A stretch of DNA of 64,000 nucleotides. Origin: Galdieria partita. Taxonomy: Eukaryota; Rhodophyta; Bangiophyceae; Galdieriales; Galdieriaceae. The notes under the pieces were generated by a model. That model did not search any database and was not told where the DNA came from. It saw nothing but the letters and a program-made list of their open reading frames with translations. The position numbers and the translations under genes are program-made. Location of the stretch: NCBI GenBank assembly GCA_025991245.1, contig BQMJ01000035.1, positions 159,705 to 223,704 on the forward strand. The letters run 5' to 3'. Of this stretch, positions 32,885 to 43,651 are shown piece by piece; the stretch's first letter is position 1, and each line of letters opens with the position of its first letter.

Positions 32885-34020
32885 CGAATGAAACTGCCAT
32901 TGCTTTGTTACGACCTGTTTGAAGTGGATAAAGCTGTTCTTTATGAAACTTTAAATAGTTGAATTCGAACGAGAACGTTTTTAGGACTAAACTTTGAAGT
33001 TTTATTATTCCATGCTTGTTGTTGAATGCTATTCAAGACCCGTTTATTTTCGTCGTAACCTTTTAACGACTTGGCTTGAAACTTGATTCGCCTTGGTTTA
33101 AAAACGCTTGTATTTCACTCAAGTTAATATCGAAAGCAATTTGACCTTGTTGAAAACCATTTTGGTTCTCGTCTGTTTGACGATATTTGCTTTGAATATA
33201 CCGAGAGAACGGCACACATACAAGGCTTCAAATTGTCGTTCGTTGTTAATAAGCCCCAATAAACTCTATTCATGTTTTGCTTGGTGTGCAAGTAAAACTC
33301 TACCACAAAGTGTTATCTTGTGAACTGTTGTTGAGGATCCTCTCTTCTGCCACAATCACCACGATTTTATGGTAGCGTTCGTTCAAAGGTGCTTCTGAGT
33401 TGCTTCCTGTGTTTTTCACAGAACCCCGATCCGTTACTTGTGTCACTTATGTCTAGTGAGTGTCTATTATCCAAAGGGGGGGGGGGGTGTTTAGAGTACT
33501 CTGATAACTAAACTCCGAAATTCCAAAGTTAATCCCGCCGGCGAAAACCCACTTGAACAGAGTTTGTACATAAAAGTCTTTGAATCATCGTTGCGTGAAT
33601 CTTTGCTAACGTTACTTGAGGAGGGCACTTGAAGGATGCAGGAATGCCTGCCCACCACAACAAGTTATTCGTGTCAAACTCAAAAAAAGACGTAATTGAA
33701 TAGACTTCGACAAAGGACAGAATGCGCAAGTCTATTCAACTGAATAGCCAGTTGGAGTTTTGTGCGCTCTTGAGTCTACAAATACACAGCAGTTTGCGTT
33801 TTGTCAGACACAGTTTTGGAATGGACAATGTTTGAATAGTACCACTATTGGCACTTGAATAACTCTGTCTTGCTATTGGAGAAACACAATCAGATATAAC
33901 TGCTATAAATGGTAGGCAAAAAGTCTCAAAACACAAAGTATACGAATTTACAGCTAATGACGAATGTTTAAAGATGTTGTTAACCCAACGAGCCTTCTTA
34001 TAAGGTTTGCTATTGGAACG
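32885..34020 (+). repeat. Dispersed subtelomeric repeat, copy 1
   Basis: Aligns by eye over about 1.1 kb with 52,370-53,340 in the same orientation. Shared words include AACGACTTGGCTTGAA, GAACAGAGTTTGTAC, CACTTGAAGGATGCA and CACAAAGTATAC. Shorter relatives lie near 48,350 and 50,830. In both long copies the last part could encode a peptide HKVY-x-x-T-x-x-DE, suggesting that the repeat contains remains of a coding exon. The copies are well diverged with many indels. Confidence 0.6.
33476..33487 (+). repeat. Run of 12 guanines
   Basis: Uninterrupted G12, the longest G run outside the telomere, within the dispersed repeat. The related copy at about 52,900 has an interrupted GGAGAGGGGAGG at the matching place. 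Confidence 0.9.
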
Positions 34021-34092
34021 GATCGTCACTTCTTCCACATTACTATAAACTACAGAAAAAAATAACTCTTTAAAAGTTTGACCCTTTATTCT

Positions 34093-35551
34093 CTATCCAT
34101 TTCGATAACGTTCGGCAAGTTCAGCCAAGTACTTCTCAGAAGCATATCTTTCACGGAAAGAGGATAACAAGATGTCACGTGCAACGCTATTACAAAAACG
34201 CAAGTAGATGCGATTCACTACAACTAATAAACCTCGACTTATATATGCCCCGTCTGCAATAGTAATATTGGGTTTAGTTCTATCCATGAATAACTTATAA
34301 AGCATAGAATCAAATTCTCTCTTTTTTCTTTCAGATCCAAGTCCATTGATATAACCAATATGCTTTCTTATCATTTCACAATACACTTTTGTAGTGAATT
34401 CAGCCTTCAAATCCTCAAAACTAGCATCCGGAAAATTGTTGGCAAGAAACACCATTTTGGCTATCATTCTAGGCACCAACCCAGTAAGTTCGACGACTTC
34501 ATCTGAATGTTGACGAAGGATGGAGGGATAATCGGGCAAATCTTGCCACAAGTCAAACTCTTTGAAACTCGGTGGCTCCAAATAGCATTTTCCATCTTCA
34601 TAACCACTAGGCAAATTATCTTCAAATTGATGATTCTGTGAACCTGCAATAAGAACTCCACAATAAGGCTATTCAAAGTAAATGAAAAAGTCATTATGAA
34701 AAAAGAGAGCCATGACTCACTGTATCCATCACTTCTATAATGGCATAAAACCGAAAGAAATCTGGCCACGTGTTTGTTTTACTGCCAAGCTTGCGCCAAA
34801 ACGCATTATGTTCATCTACAATCAACATATTGCGTGGTGCAAGCCGCATCATAATATCTCGAATATCTGAAGCAAGTGAGACATTGCCCTTTTCCATAGC
34901 ATAAAATATGACATTCTTTAGAGGAGCACCTCTTAAAGAAGGATACCAAGATGACTCAAAACTTGGCATTTCTTCTAAAATGTCAGCATTCATAAAAAGC
35001 AACATTTTCAAGTAGCGAGAAACCACTTGAGAGATGTTGCTAGTTTCCCCTAACCATACCGCTGCGTTTCCAATATACTGCAGGGGAATCCTACAGTGTC
35101 TTGAAAATACAGCAGCCATATAGAGGTCTACGCTCTTTCCTAGACCACAAGCTGCAGAAAAAATAATCTGTTCGCTTGAAAGATTGCAGCCTTCTGCTTC
35201 AAGACTTCCTATGTATTTATTCCACCTCCTAATAAACTCTCGTCTAAGAAAGATTCTCGAAATATTACCCGGACTTGGCTGAATTGGAAAATCTTCCGCA
35301 AAATGCTTGGGAGAAAGCAACTGTGCTATGTCTTTAAAAGTTTCTTTTCCAATTTCGAAGACTTCTCCTCCCACTCGTACCTTCTCTCCAAGAACTGAAG
35401 AAACAGATTTGAGTTCACATTCTTGCTCAAAATTGGGCAAGTTCATCAACCATACATTGTTAAACTTTTCGTCGATTTTTAGACCATCTTGAAATATTTC
35501 TTCGTATCTAACAGACTCTCCGGACATATTGAAAGAAGTTTCACTTGTCAT
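34093..35551 (-). CDS. Family A P-loop NTPase, lacks C-terminal domain
   Basis: Two exons, 35551-34721 and 34668-34093, around a 52-bp intron (GTGAGT...GAATAG), giving 468 aa. The acceptor is fixed by similarity: the spliced text PYCGVLIAGSQNHQFEDNLP matches APCGVVLADSQHHTFEDSLP of the paralogue at 38.2-40.2 kb, whose intron is at the same place. Walker A is CGLGKSVDL near residues 138-146. The Walker B-like segment MLIVDEHN is near 242-249. The TGLVPRMI segment corresponds to the TGKVPRQI of the paralogue. The protein ends ELAERYRNG just where the paralogue enters its C-terminal domain of about 190 residues. Related in architecture to Crinkler/RHS-type NTPases. Role unknown; possibly a regulatory or decaying copy. 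Confidence 0.65.
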
Positions 35552-35745
35552 TCTTTGAGACGGCGGGTCAGTCGATCAACAATCCAAAAACACAATTCAC
35601 CAACACAAATTGTACGGTTATAGAGCTGTTATAGTTTATATCATTTGCTTTATAAATATACTTTGGAATTGAAACAAGAAATCTAGTGTTTATTTGTTAC
35701 ATATGGAACATTAAGATGGGGCTGCTAAGAGAAAAGATATTTGAA

Positions 35746-35987
35746 GTGATTTCAACCTTAAACATATTTTATGTAGCATAATTTCTTTCAATGACTTGAT
35801 CAACAAAGATCAACTGCGCTTTCGACAAGTGACATCGTGTAATGATTTAGTTCAAATTTTTCTTCACTGTATGAAGGAAGCAATGGAACATACAAATAAA
35901 TTACAGCTTGCAAACTTTCGTTATTTGCTGCAAGAAAGAAGTAGCATTCGAAAGTCAATTATAGCATGTGTTCATCATTCTGAATGA
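35746..35987 (+). pseudogene. Coding-like fragment, unrecognised
   Basis: A plus-strand frame is open for 80 codons and ends FRYLLQERSSIRKSIIACVH... at TGA 35985. It has no suitable ATG at its 5' end. An ATG at 35716 in another frame (MGLLREKIFEVI) may be the start of a spliced form, but no join keeps phase. Most likely a remnant or an exon of a gene I cannot resolve. Confidence 0.25.
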
Positions 35988-38165
35988 TGAGTATTGCAGC
36001 ATCTTAGTCTTCTCCTTTGGGAACCCAAGTTTCAAGATTGAAAAAGTAGGTTAGGTTTTGTGTTAAGAAATATTTATGAACATTGTCAAAGGTTTAGCTT
36101 TGTTGAGATAGTTGAACTTTTACCAAAACTGTTGTATTTTTTCTGTGAAGTGTTCATAGTAACTCTGAGATGATTAGAGTGGAAGTTCAAGCCGAGTTGG
36201 TAACTTGAAATCTTGTATCGTGTCTTGCTAAAGTACTTTGTATACTTTAAAAGTACCTCGTTGAGTTGCTGTTGCTTTCTTCTCTTGTAGCATTCTACAA
36301 GTTTCGTTAGAGCAAACAAGATTTTATCTTTGGAAGCAACGATTGTACAACTCACTTGGGCTTCTCTATTCTTGAAATCCTTTTAGTATGGTCGGTTGTT
36401 GACTGCTGAATTTTGTGGAGCATAATCTTATTGAAAATTTCCAGACTCTTCAATTTATTCAACGCCCTGGAGTATGTCGTAGTTACTGTAGTTGCACTTT
36501 CTTTCAAGGACAATACAAGAAAAGATACTTGCAGTTGTACTTTCCATGTGTGTCCTAACAATATGATATTATTAGGAGTTTTCCTGTATACCATCGACAA
36601 AGTAGATGAAGTTAACAACTAATCCTAATTTGTACAACTTAGGAATACCAAACGGAATATAGACTAAATTAGAAACTTGACTTGTTGTTTCTTCATCAAC
36701 ATAATACTCATCGAAATGACAGCTTGCGAGTCTTTGCTCCCTTTAGTCAGTAATAAACTCCTGAGTGTGCAAATTGAAGGGAAGCAATCAACCTCAAAAA
36801 GAATTGGAACAATAAGACACTATGTCTTTGTGAACTTTCCAAGTTTCGTGATTAGTGTACCCATCTGCTAGAAAATCTGAAAAAAGTTGCAAGACACACT
36901 ACTGTAAATGTATCTAAGAATTCTCAATTCTGGGACAATAAACTTCTCGAAACTTTGCCTTCTGAACAGTTTGAATTCAGCAACATAAATATTCACATTC
37001 CAATATATTTTCTATAACGTCTAGACTGGACACATTTTACAATGTAGGAAGCACTTCTTTCTTCTTGAAAATTGCATCAGTAATCTCTTGAAAGGCTTTT
37101 TTAAGCAACTGCATATAAAGCTGGAATGACTGAAATGTTCCTGCTTCGAAATGCAACAGAATGTCTAAAATTCAAAAAGGACAGGAACCGCTCTGACTAT
37201 CGAAGCTTTTCCTTGGCTTTCAGAGATAAATCAAGGAAACCTCACAAGTACAAACTCAATAATATCCATTCGAGTTCCTTGTTATTTAATCTCACTTGAG
37301 ATCAATCCATATGAGTCGCAAGTCACAAAAATAAGTCTGATAGCTAATTGGGTGGACTTTTACTCGAAATCTGACAGTGACAGAATTACATAAAAGTCTA
37401 TGATGTGTTCCCTTTTTTAGACGGTGACCTCGACAACATAAAGTATTCCTAGTAGTTGACGAAGAAGTATCTTTCTTACAAGATCTTTTTGTTTCTTTTA
37501 GAAAGAACAAGCAATTCACAACTACGAAGAATGAAAAAGTCTCTAAATATGTTGTCAGAGGACTAGAAAGATTCAAATCATCAAATATTCTTCTCGCGCA
37601 TTCTCGTCGAGATAATCAACGTTCAAGACAACATAATTTATTTCGAAGAGGTCTCTTATTATTTGAATAGTTCCAAAAGTAAACTTGCCTCTGCAATTCG
37701 AGAAATACAACTTCCTTTAACTGGAATAACACTTTGAATCAGTATGCTGAGTAGCTGTACAAGCTCCCTTGACAGGTTTAAAATTCCAAGTCTCTAGAAA
37801 TCACAAATGAAGTTCTTCAACTGCTTTGCATTGACTTGATTTTCCTAAAAGTCATTGCAAACGTCAATAACATCAAATACAACTCAACTCGTTTTTACAA
37901 AACGATTGCAAACAAGTTTTGTAGAAATGTATGAAGTTGCTACAGTGATAAACCAAGAGATACAATTCTCCAAGTTTTCCATAATGTCATATTGTATTCA
38001 ATTGCTTTTTATTCTCAGTATCGTCCATCGATATAAATATTCTTTAAGAGAGGAAAGAATTACGTAACCAATCACAACATTTTGGATTGGGAGACTGCAA
38101 AATGTACAGTGGTGAGTTTATGAACTTCTTCCGAAATGCCTCGCTGACAACCTTTCTCGTTTTAG
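35988..38165. other. Subtelomeric spacer with repeat fragment
   Basis: About 2.2 kb with no supported gene. The part at 36,890-37,130 resembles 51,840-52,060 (shared words around TTTTCTATA, GTAGGAA and CTTCTTNTTGAAA). Several open frames of 60-90 codons occur on both strands without clear starts or family features. Confidence 0.4.
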
Positions 38166-40173
38166 GAAAATACTGTTACTCTACAAGAGTTATTTAGAGA
38201 AGGAAGTATTATAGATGTGGCTGGGTTTGCCAACTAGTGGTTGGTGGACTATCCCTTGATATATAGAGGTGTCCCTATCGAGATCTTTTCAGACGTTTCT
38301 GAACTGTTGAAACCGAAATATTTGGAACAGATAATCTTTCCCGGAAGAATATTATTGAGAAATTTGACTTTAGAAAGGTGGAATCAGCTTGTGAAAGCTA
38401 TGTCAAACCCTAGCAGTGGTGGAGTGAACATTCAAGTTGTTTCAAGCGCTAGTGGTTTAGGAAAGAGTGTTGAACTCTATTTGTTTGCCATTTTTGGACT
38501 TTATTTAGGTTGGATTGTTCAATATTTTGGAGGAACAAGTGTTTTATGTGAAAAATATCCTGACGAAGGTGCTATGGCTAAGCTTTATCTTTCGATGATC
38601 AAATACCTCGACAAAGACAGATTGGAACATTTCGGCTGGAAATATCCTTCTGAGGAGTTTGTTGAAGGTGTCAATATTCAGGGAATGACTTTGTTGGATT
38701 TGGTGAACTTGGGAATAACAAAGGAAAGCATGACGTTGGCAGAGACTGTCAGAGGTTGCATTCGAATTGTTGTGAGGTCTCCAAATTTGCTTATTATGGA
38801 TGAGCATAATGAAATTTTTAGAAATATTATGAGGGAGTATACATCTACATTTACTGAGAAACCTCTCCATAAATTGTGTCATTTTCTTGGCTATTATAGT
38901 AGAGTGTCGAATCTTCCAATGGTAGTCTTTGCTTGATATCATTCTTCAATATCGTTTTTTCTCATTGTAGTCTTCATAGGCTCCTTGTGGAGTTGTTTTA
39001 GCTGATAGCCAACATCACACATTTGAAGATTCACTTCCAAGTGGTGGTGTATTTCGTTATCTTCGATACATTGAACCTTTAAGTGACGAAGAATTTGCAG
39101 AGTTTGAGAAGCAACATGAGTATCCTGCTTTACTGACAGAGAATCGTGAAGCTGTCATGTCATATACGGGAAAAGTACCCAGACAAATTCAAGATCTTAT
39201 TGATTTGACCAGAAAGCATTCATCCTATGCCTTTAAGAAATTGATAGAAATTTATGTTTCGGGCTTTGTCAGTGAAGCAAGTCGAAAACATTTTAATTAC
39301 ATTGAAAGTTTGAATGAACGAGATCGTGAATCTTTCTTCGAAGCATTATCAGCTCTACTCTTTCCAAGAACAAAAAGGCAAAATTTTATCTTGAAAACTG
39401 CATATCGGGACAAGGGTCTTGTTGTTGTTCTGGAAGACGGAACTTTAAGGTTTTACAATCTTCCAGCAAGAGATTTCATATTGGATTCTTGGCTAAAGTA
39501 TACTAAGAGTAAGTTGGGAAATATGATAGATCAATATCGCAAAAGCATAGGAGCATCGAAGGGAAGTTTATATGAAAAGTTATTTTTGATTATATGTTCT
39601 TTATCAAAGCCTACTCTAACAGGATGGTGTCCAGGATATAAACTGAAGTATTCGTTTTCGCTCAATACAGGTGATCTTCGATATTTCGATGGTACTTTGA
39701 TTGACCCTATGATTGATTGGATGACAGATGGGTTGTGGTTATATATGCCATCAAACTTTGCTCGATGGGATTTTATCTATTACAAAAACTTGCCTCGTGA
39801 AGAATGGTCCATATGGTTCTTTCGATTATCGATATCTTCGTTTTCAGATCATAATTACGGTAGCTCTCGTATTGAACACGATTTTGAAGGAAGTGAGTGT
39901 CGTATTTCACAACTTTTAAATGCTATTCGAGGTATAAAGCCCGGCTCTCGAGGTTATCAAGTTGAATTACAAGTTGAACGAGTAGACTTGAAGATAGGAA
40001 ATTCTCGAAGGAAGAGAACTGCTTCAGAACTTTCAAGAGTAGTAGTGAGAGATCCGAACGGTATAGATTGTTCGGACAGAGTTCGTTTTATATATGTTTC
40101 TCCTTACAAATCTCCAAAGGAAGTGGATGCTACTCTGTCTTTTATCTACTTTATTGAATGGTCACCTGATTGA
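38166..40173 (+). pseudogene. Family A P-loop NTPase with C-terminal domain, in-frame TAG near N-terminus
   Basis: Paralogue of the 34.1-35.6 kb gene. Exons are at least 38166-38921 and 38980-40173, joined over a 58-bp intron (GTAGTC...TTCATAG). The N-terminal segment LQELFREGSIIDVAGFAN, TAG (38235-38237), WLVDYP aligns with YEEIFQDGLKIDEKFNNVWLMNLP of the paralogue. The stop therefore sits inside a conserved stretch. No ATG is found in the frame of that first segment. Beyond the stop the frame is clean for 625 codons: Walker A SGLGKSVEL, LLIMDEHN, VFRYLRYIEPLSDEEF, TGKVPRQI, then a C-terminal domain with WDFIYYKN and WSIWFFRLSIS that may be a divergent nuclease-like fold. Either a young pseudogene, or translated from a downstream start or with a 33-bp intron ending at that TAG. 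Confidence 0.6.
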
Positions 40174-40387
40174 TTGCATTTGTAGCTGTGATTTTCCCAA
40201 TGAGCGATATCTAAAATATTTTTCTTAAAGTTTGATATTCTTTAATTTATATTTTTCAATCTAATAGCTTTGTTGAACAATGCAACAAATGTATGAGATA
40301 ATTTCAAACATGAGTATTGCAAAGTGCTGTAACGTTGTTTATATTGGATCATTTTCAGTGCACAATATGAAATTCATAGGTTACTGA

Positions 40388-40648
40388 TTACATCAAATAA
40401 AGCATTCGTTGTTGAAGTTTTAATGAACATTTTTGCATATGACAAGGATTCATCTTGTTTGCCAGCTGATTGCTTACGTATCCAACCTTGTCAACCTTGA
40501 CAACAAGAATGAATGTCCAACTCTTAGAAAGGCCAAACACTGACCACCTCTGATGACAAAGAAGTGACTCCCATGTATTTCTTTTCGTGTAAGATACTGG
40601 TTCAAGTATTTCATTTTTTACTGTCTCAAATTTTCTACGATAATACAT
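40388..40648 (-). CDS. Possible 86-aa protein, unrecognised
   Basis: ATG at 40648, 86 codons, basic and hydrophobic, with the segment SKSWTFILVVKVDKVGYVSN. No domain recognised and no neighbour relation. It may be chance, but it is among the better frames in the 40.2-40.9 kb gap, which otherwise holds nothing. Confidence 0.2.
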   Translation of the reverse strand: MYYRRKFETVKNEILEPVSYTKRNTWESLLCHQRWSVFGLSKSWTFILVVKVDKVGYVSNQLANKMNPCHMQKCSLKLQQRMLYLM

Positions 40649-40936
40649 GTCGAGGAGTTATGGGTTTTCCGTGAAAATGAACTATATTTGAAGTAATAAT
40701 TTCATTGTCGTCTGCAATGGAGAGTATACTGTCTACTGTACATTTGCTGACTGTTTGTTCTTTACAGTGTTTCTGTAGATTCTTTTTGTATAGAAAGAAA
40801 GAACGATAATTTTACTAGTGTTTGAATGATGCAAAATTTAAAACGATAATATTTCAAGATTACTCAACATTGGCTTTCGACAAGTAATAAACGACGAATT
40901 GTAGAGTTCGATTCACCAAAAAGTAGAGTATCAAAG

Positions 40937-43651
40937 TTATTGACTGTTGTTCGCAAATTCATCAACTCGTAATGCTGCTAATATATAGAAGAGATGATCT
41001 TCGTGTACTCGAATGATTCTCAGTAATTTTTCATCGACCTTGCTTCGATTACTTCCAACAACACTACGCAACAGAGTCGCATATCGACCAGCATACTCTT
41101 CAGGAATCAATGCACTTTCGATTAAGAACTTTTTCCAATCAAAGTCTACAAAGGATTGTGTTGGTGCATACATACTATGTCCAATATTCACAGCTGCCAT
41201 TGGTGTTTGCTCTCTTCCAGGATGAAATGGAACTTGTTGCAGAGAATTCGGAGCAGAAATAGTTGATTCTCCTCTCGTTTCTTCCATTTGCATCACATTC
41301 ATTCTTGGACGCGTATTTCTTCTTTCCATCATTCCACTATTCCTTTCAGGTTCTTCAAATGGAATACGACTTAATAAATCTACAAACGAATTGCTCAACA
41401 AATCAGAAAGTGGTTTCAGTTGTTCCAACCATCCAGGATTGTCACCAAACACTCTTTCAAGATCTTCACTAGCCTTGCAACCTAAAAAAGTTCGCAAACA
41501 TGTAGTTGAACATATTACAACTTGACAATGAGGAGGTATCCATAACCATTCTTCTCGTATATTCTGTGGTTGTCTTTCAGAATTGATAGAACTGTAAACA
41601 ATATTATTATTATTGTCTTCATAATAAACTCCACTATTCAATATCCAATTCTGATTATTCCTAAATTGTCTGGAAACTTCTTCAGTATACTTGTCGCTTA
41701 CAATCAACTGAATGGCTCTTAAATTATTCTGTTCCAATTCAAGCTGTGACGCCACTGGATGTAAAAATTTAGCAACTTCTGACTTCATCATTGAGCGTCC
41801 AACACCAGAACTTGACAACTGAAAACATTTCAATGGAATACCTATCAAATATACTCTGTCTTTGGTGGTTTCAGTCTCCATCGGTGCTTGCTCTGAAGAA
41901 GAATCACCTTGAATAGCAAGGAAAGAATTGTCTTTCATATCTGTGACTCGAATAAGAACATCAGGTCCATTGGAGTTTTGTCGAATGGGAACAAATATTC
42001 CATCTTTGAATAAATACTTTTCAAAAAATGGTTTCCAAGCAGTGACATTGTAAGTTTCTTCTCTAGCACTATGGATTCTACTCATTGTCGAACTAAATGC
42101 TGGAACATAATTGGGAATGGGATCCACTTTTAAGCTGCCAATGGTTTCAGCAGATTCTATTGATATATGTTCGACAAAACTATGTCGAAATATACTCAAT
42201 TCTCCTAGTTTGGAACAGAAACACCATCGAACATAAAGAATAAGAGTAAATATAATTTCAAATTTGAAACCACGACTAGAAAGTGAATCCAATCGACTGA
42301 TCGATGAAAATAAACTACAAACAAAACGAAAAGGAGGAATAGTCCAATATCGCGATTGAATATGCTTTAGTACAATCTTTGGAAAAACCAACTTGAAAAA
42401 TGTTTCATCGCTGTCTTCAACGGATATCCTGCTTGCTTCGTCTTGTTCATTTCTCGAGCAACTCACATAATAAAAACCAAAATGGTTGGCAATATCCAAA
42501 ACATATTCAGAATGGCTTCCATCAAATAGAATCTCTCTCATCGGAATACGAAATTCAAATATACTCGCAAGAAGCATAGAAGAAAAAACAATCATTGATT
42601 TGGGTGTCATACGAGAAAGAGTTACTACGAGAGAAGTATTCGGAGCAATTCTTTCCATTTTCACTTTCATTTCATTCTCTGAAAGATCACATAAACTATT
42701 CCAACGTTCACATTTCTTTCCCAATTCATTTAAAACATGAACAACATGGTAAGGAACACCACCTGTGTAATCATACACTTGTTTGAAGAACCAATCGTGT
42801 CCCTCAGGATGACTAGGAAATAATACTTTTTGAATAGGTTCATTATGACAAGTAACATTCTGTATAAAGTACTTGATAGTTGCTTCTGAAAAAGGATCCA
42901 GCCGAAGAAAATTGAACGTTATTCGGGAAGGCATTGCATCTTCTTCTCTACCAATTATACAGTTCGATCTCCCCGCAACAATACAAATGACAAAAGGTTG
43001 ACTTACAACCTTTGATAAAACTCTAAAGAAGGCACGATACACGTTGTGCACTCGACTTGTTCCTTGTGTAACCATCAAATCCTTAAACAATGTGAAATTG
43101 TATTCTTCTAAAAGTCCAATTTCGTCAACAAACAAATATAAGTAACGTTTCTTGGTTACTTGCAAGAGTTTCTGTAGCCATTCTTTTGGACTACCAATAT
43201 AGGAAAGAACTTGAGAAAGTAAATCTGCACCGTTTGGAAACCGGGAAAGTGCCTCCTTGCTTATCCATTCCAAAAGTGTATCTTCAAAACATGTTCCCCT
43301 CGGCACATAGAGAAGATTCAACATAACATATAAAGTCTCGTTTAACAGCGCGTGCAGAGCACGTTCTCCTACATTCTCCCCCTTCTCAAAGCCAGGTAAG
43401 CAACAAAAATTTTTTAAATATTGCAACAAGTTCTCTTTGTTGATTGAAAGGAACCATTGGAAATGTTGTCCAAATGCGCTTTTGCCACTCCCATACATTT
43501 GGGGTGCATAGCATATGTGAGGTCGAGGATTTCTCGACATACCATCTCGTCTCAAAGGGTATGATAATAGGAAACTTTCTATAACTTGAAAGACCGCTGA
43601 TTCTCTATTGACAAGGGGAAACTCGATACTTTCAATACGAATAGTGTTCAT
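40937..43651 (-). CDS. Family B P-loop NTPase with C-terminal PD-(D/E)XK-like domain
   Basis: Single exon, 904 aa from the ATG at 43651. Walker A APQMYGSGKSAFGQH lies near residues 52-66 and Walker B YLYLFVDEIGLLEE near 175-188. A sensor-like strand VICIVAGRSN is followed by LDPFSEATIKYFIQN and YTGGVPYHVVHVLNELG, the layout of STAND/archaeal-type ATPases and of Crinkler/RHS NTPases. The middle 250 residues are helical. The C-terminal part has NGPDVLIRV and, about 40 residues later, VYLIGIPLKC, as expected for motifs II and III of a restriction-like nuclease fold, but with proline where the second acidic residue should be. A Glu/Arg/Asn/Gln-rich tail follows. The related gene at 45.4-47.5 kb is on the same strand. 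A role in DNA or effector biology is inference from architecture. Confidence 0.7.
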   Translation of the reverse strand: MNTIRIESIEFPLVNRESAVFQVIESFLLSYPLRRDGMSRNPRPHICYAPQMYGSGKSAFGQHFQWFLSINKENLLQYLKNFCCLPGFEKGENVGERALHALLNETLYVMLNLLYVPRGTCFEDTLLEWISKEALSRFPNGADLLSQVLSYIGSPKEWLQKLLQVTKKRYLYLFVDEIGLLEEYNFTLFKDLMVTQGTSRVHNVYRAFFRVLSKVVSQPFVICIVAGRSNCIIGREEDAMPSRITFNFLRLDPFSEATIKYFIQNVTCHNEPIQKVLFPSHPEGHDWFFKQVYDYTGGVPYHVVHVLNELGKKCERWNSLCDLSENEMKVKMERIAPNTSLVVTLSRMTPKSMIVFSSMLLASIFEFRIPMREILFDGSHSEYVLDIANHFGFYYVSCSRNEQDEASRISVEDSDETFFKLVFPKIVLKHIQSRYWTIPPFRFVCSLFSSISRLDSLSSRGFKFEIIFTLILYVRWCFCSKLGELSIFRHSFVEHISIESAETIGSLKVDPIPNYVPAFSSTMSRIHSAREETYNVTAWKPFFEKYLFKDGIFVPIRQNSNGPDVLIRVTDMKDNSFLAIQGDSSSEQAPMETETTKDRVYLIGIPLKCFQLSSSGVGRSMMKSEVAKFLHPVASQLELEQNNLRAIQLIVSDKYTEEVSRQFRNNQNWILNSGVYYEDNNNNIVYSSINSERQPQNIREEWLWIPPHCQVVICSTTCLRTFLGCKASEDLERVFGDNPGWLEQLKPLSDLLSNSFVDLLSRIPFEEPERNSGMMERRNTRPRMNVMQMEETRGESTISAPNSLQQVPFHPGREQTPMAAVNIGHSMYAPTQSFVDFDWKKFLIESALIPEEYAGRYATLLRSVVGSNRSKVDEKLLRIIRVHEDHLFYILAALRVDEFANNSQ

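Noticed and set aside
36352-36622. Overlapping frames of 69-88 codons on both strands
   Set aside because: Both start at non-ATG codons and neither has recognisable content.
38205-38237. 33-bp intron removing the in-frame TAG of the family A copy
   Set aside because: Not adopted as the main model because the translated text across it aligns with the paralogue and all confirmed introns here are longer except one of 34 bp; kept as an alternative.
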